Assembly (NCBI GenBank): GCA_007280145.1
Contig: QYPU01000117.1
Location: 1 to 5,590 of the forward strand
Reading direction: 5' to 3'
DNA: 5,590 nt
Origin: Dehalococcoidia bacterium
GTDB taxonomy: Bacteria > Chloroflexota > Dehalococcoidia > GIF9 > UBA5629
Below are positions 5,152 through 5,590 of this stretch, in pieces; positions within the stretch are counted from its first letter, which is position 1; every line of letters starts with the position of its first letter. A program made the translations under genes and the position numbers. The notes under the pieces were generated by a model that did no database searches, had not been told where the DNA came from, and saw nothing but the letters and a program-made list of their open reading frames with translations.

Positions 5152-5416
5152 TCAAAATCCGCTGGACTATCTTTTCTGTTGAACTGAGAAGTCCTCCCGG
5201 AGTATTCAATTCAATAATACAGGCAGTGCTACCTTTAGACTCAGCTTCACTAATACCGCGCTCGATATAATCGGCTACTACAGGAACAATTGTGCCCTTG
5301 ATTCTCAGGATTTCAATATTTGATGAGCCAGCATTAACCGTGCTGGAAACAAAGGATATAGTTAGCAAGCTAACCAAGGCAAAAATATAGCTAAGTCTGA
5401 GTCCAGTTTTAAACAT
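5111..5416 (-). CDS. NfeD protease, N-terminal fragment (first frame)
   Basis: The fragment is 101 codons from ATG 5416 to TAG 5111. Residues 1-29 are a signal peptide with core IFALVSLLTISFV and a cleavage-like VNA/G. Then come the first strands of the ClpP-like fold: IEILRIKGTIVPVVADYIER (34-53) and IIELNTPGGLLSSTEKIVQR (67-86). Family similarity ends at RVP (93); the last eight residues are out of frame. It lacks the catalytic serine and lysine, so alone it cannot be a protease. The ribosome site is weak (GGTAAGAG directly before the ATG). Confidence 0.8.
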   Translation of the reverse strand: MFKTGLRLSYIFALVSLLTISFVSSTVNAGSSNIEILRIKGTIVPVVADYIERGISEAESKGSTACIIELNTPGGLLSSTEKIVQRILNARVPIGLCFTAR

Positions 5417-5436
5417 CTCTTACCAATACCAAGTTA

Positions 5437-5465
5437 ATTATAGCTGAGGCCACAACTAACAGCAA
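5437..5465 (-). promoter_or_regulatory. Candidate promoter of the nfeD-slipin operon
   Basis: On the minus strand TTGCTG (5460-5465) and a perfect TATAAT (5437-5442) are separated by 17 bases. Transcription would start near 5430, giving a very short leader of about 14 bases before the ATG at 5416. No promoter of this quality is evident before the short NfeD or slipin genes, so the three are probably one transcript. Confidence 0.55.
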
Positions 5466-5472
5466 ATTGTGA

Positions 5473-5501
5473 TTGAAGGGGAGAATAGATTAGTGTAGAA
5501 T
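5473..5501 (+). promoter_or_regulatory. Candidate promoter of hisS
   Basis: TTGAAG (5473-5478) and TAGAAT (5496-5501, five of six matches) are separated by exactly 17 bases. Transcription would begin near 5508, about 20 bases before the ATG at 5528. It is back to back with the operon promoter on the other strand. No T-box or leader hairpin has room to fit. Confidence 0.55.
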
Positions 5502-5527
5502 AAATCAACTTGCGAAAAGGTGAGATT

Positions 5528-5590
5528 ATGCCAAGTCAGAGATGTAAAGGCGCTCGAGATTTGCTTCCCGCAGATACAGAGCGCTTTCGT
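5528..5590 (+). CDS. hisS: Histidyl-tRNA synthetase, N-terminus only (runs off right edge)
   Basis: Twenty-one codons are visible, reading MPSQRCKGARDLLPADTERF and one more Arg. The pattern KGxRDLLPxD followed by RF/RW is the typical opening of HisRS (class II, motif 1 region begins after it). HisRS charges tRNA-His with histidine in the cytoplasm. The ATG has AGGTGAG (5518-5524) three bases upstream, and a good promoter lies just before. The HisRS-like paralogue HisZ, a regulatory subunit of ATP phosphoribosyltransferase, shares this opening and cannot be excluded from so few residues. Confidence 0.72.
   Translation, partial: MPSQRCKGARDLLPADTERFR

Larger units (their letters stand above)
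4102..5416 (-). pseudogene. nfeD: Long NfeD-type membrane serine protease, interrupted by a frame change
   Basis: Two overlapping frames together make one NfeD (stomatin operon partner) protein of about 438 residues, a normal length. Order: signal peptide, ClpP-like Ser/Lys protease domain, a cluster of membrane helices, one more helix, OB-fold. The first frame (5416-5111) gives the protein to ILNARVP, then runs into LCFTAR and TAG. The second (usable from about 5136 to 4102) gives LVYVSPQGSWAASAGTF onward. The switch lies at 5131-5140. Homologues have two residues between the Pro and VYV, so a two-base loss within the T-run region fits better than a one-base gain. The catalytic serine (AASAG), the lysine (KKVTEY) and the signal peptide are all intact on their own sides, and no other damage is seen. 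It is therefore either a fresh mutation, a sequencing or assembly error, or translational frameshifting. It leads the operon with the short NfeD and slipin genes. Confidence 0.82.

Overview
This window looks like a chromosomal segment from a bacterium of moderate G+C. It carries housekeeping and membrane-maintenance genes and shows no mobile element, CRISPR array or tRNA. The style of the proteins (a class-U-like sirtuin, a biotin ligase without a DNA-binding domain, an NfeD/slipin operon, a PKD-type lipoprotein) would fit an uncultured Chloroflexota/Dehalococcoidia-like lineage. That placement rests on recognised protein style only and is tentative.

Layout. (1) Positions 1-1939, minus strand: a sirtuin (1157-1939), then a 46-codon very basic small protein (997-1137), then a modular surface lipoprotein (919 down past the left edge). 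(2) 1940-2088: a divergent control region with a plus-strand TATAAT and a minus-strand TTGACA promoter that share a base, plus a hairpin in the presumed birA leader. (3) 2089-2871, plus strand: birA, biotin-protein ligase. (4) 2874-2908: a perfect 11-bp hairpin between convergent genes. (5) 5416 down to 2917, minus strand: a membrane-quality operon made of a long NfeD-type membrane serine protease, a short NfeD-like protein, and a slipin/stomatin. (6) 5417-5527: back-to-back promoters. (7) 5528-5590, plus strand: the first 21 codons of a probable histidyl-tRNA synthetase.

The NfeD operon is the most interesting part. The long nfeD gene is split by a frame change near 5131-5140, between its signal peptide plus first protease strands and the part with the catalytic Ser/Lys and the membrane domain. 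Downstream, the short NfeD gene is a tandem partial duplication of the end of the long gene: about 57 of 80 residues are identical and a constant 421-base offset holds over the OB-fold part. The 'intergenic' stretch 4014-4106 is the decayed membrane-segment portion of that second copy, now cut off by an in-frame TAG. The short gene restarts from a TTG with a strong ribosome site made just after that stop.

Functionally, long NfeD proteases are known partners of slipins and cleave the hydrophobic C-terminus of the slipin. The slipin here keeps that hydrophobic tail. If the frameshift is real, the protease is inactive and the operon may run on the short OB-fold protein plus slipin. If it is a sequencing error, the operon is a complete protease/OB/slipin set.
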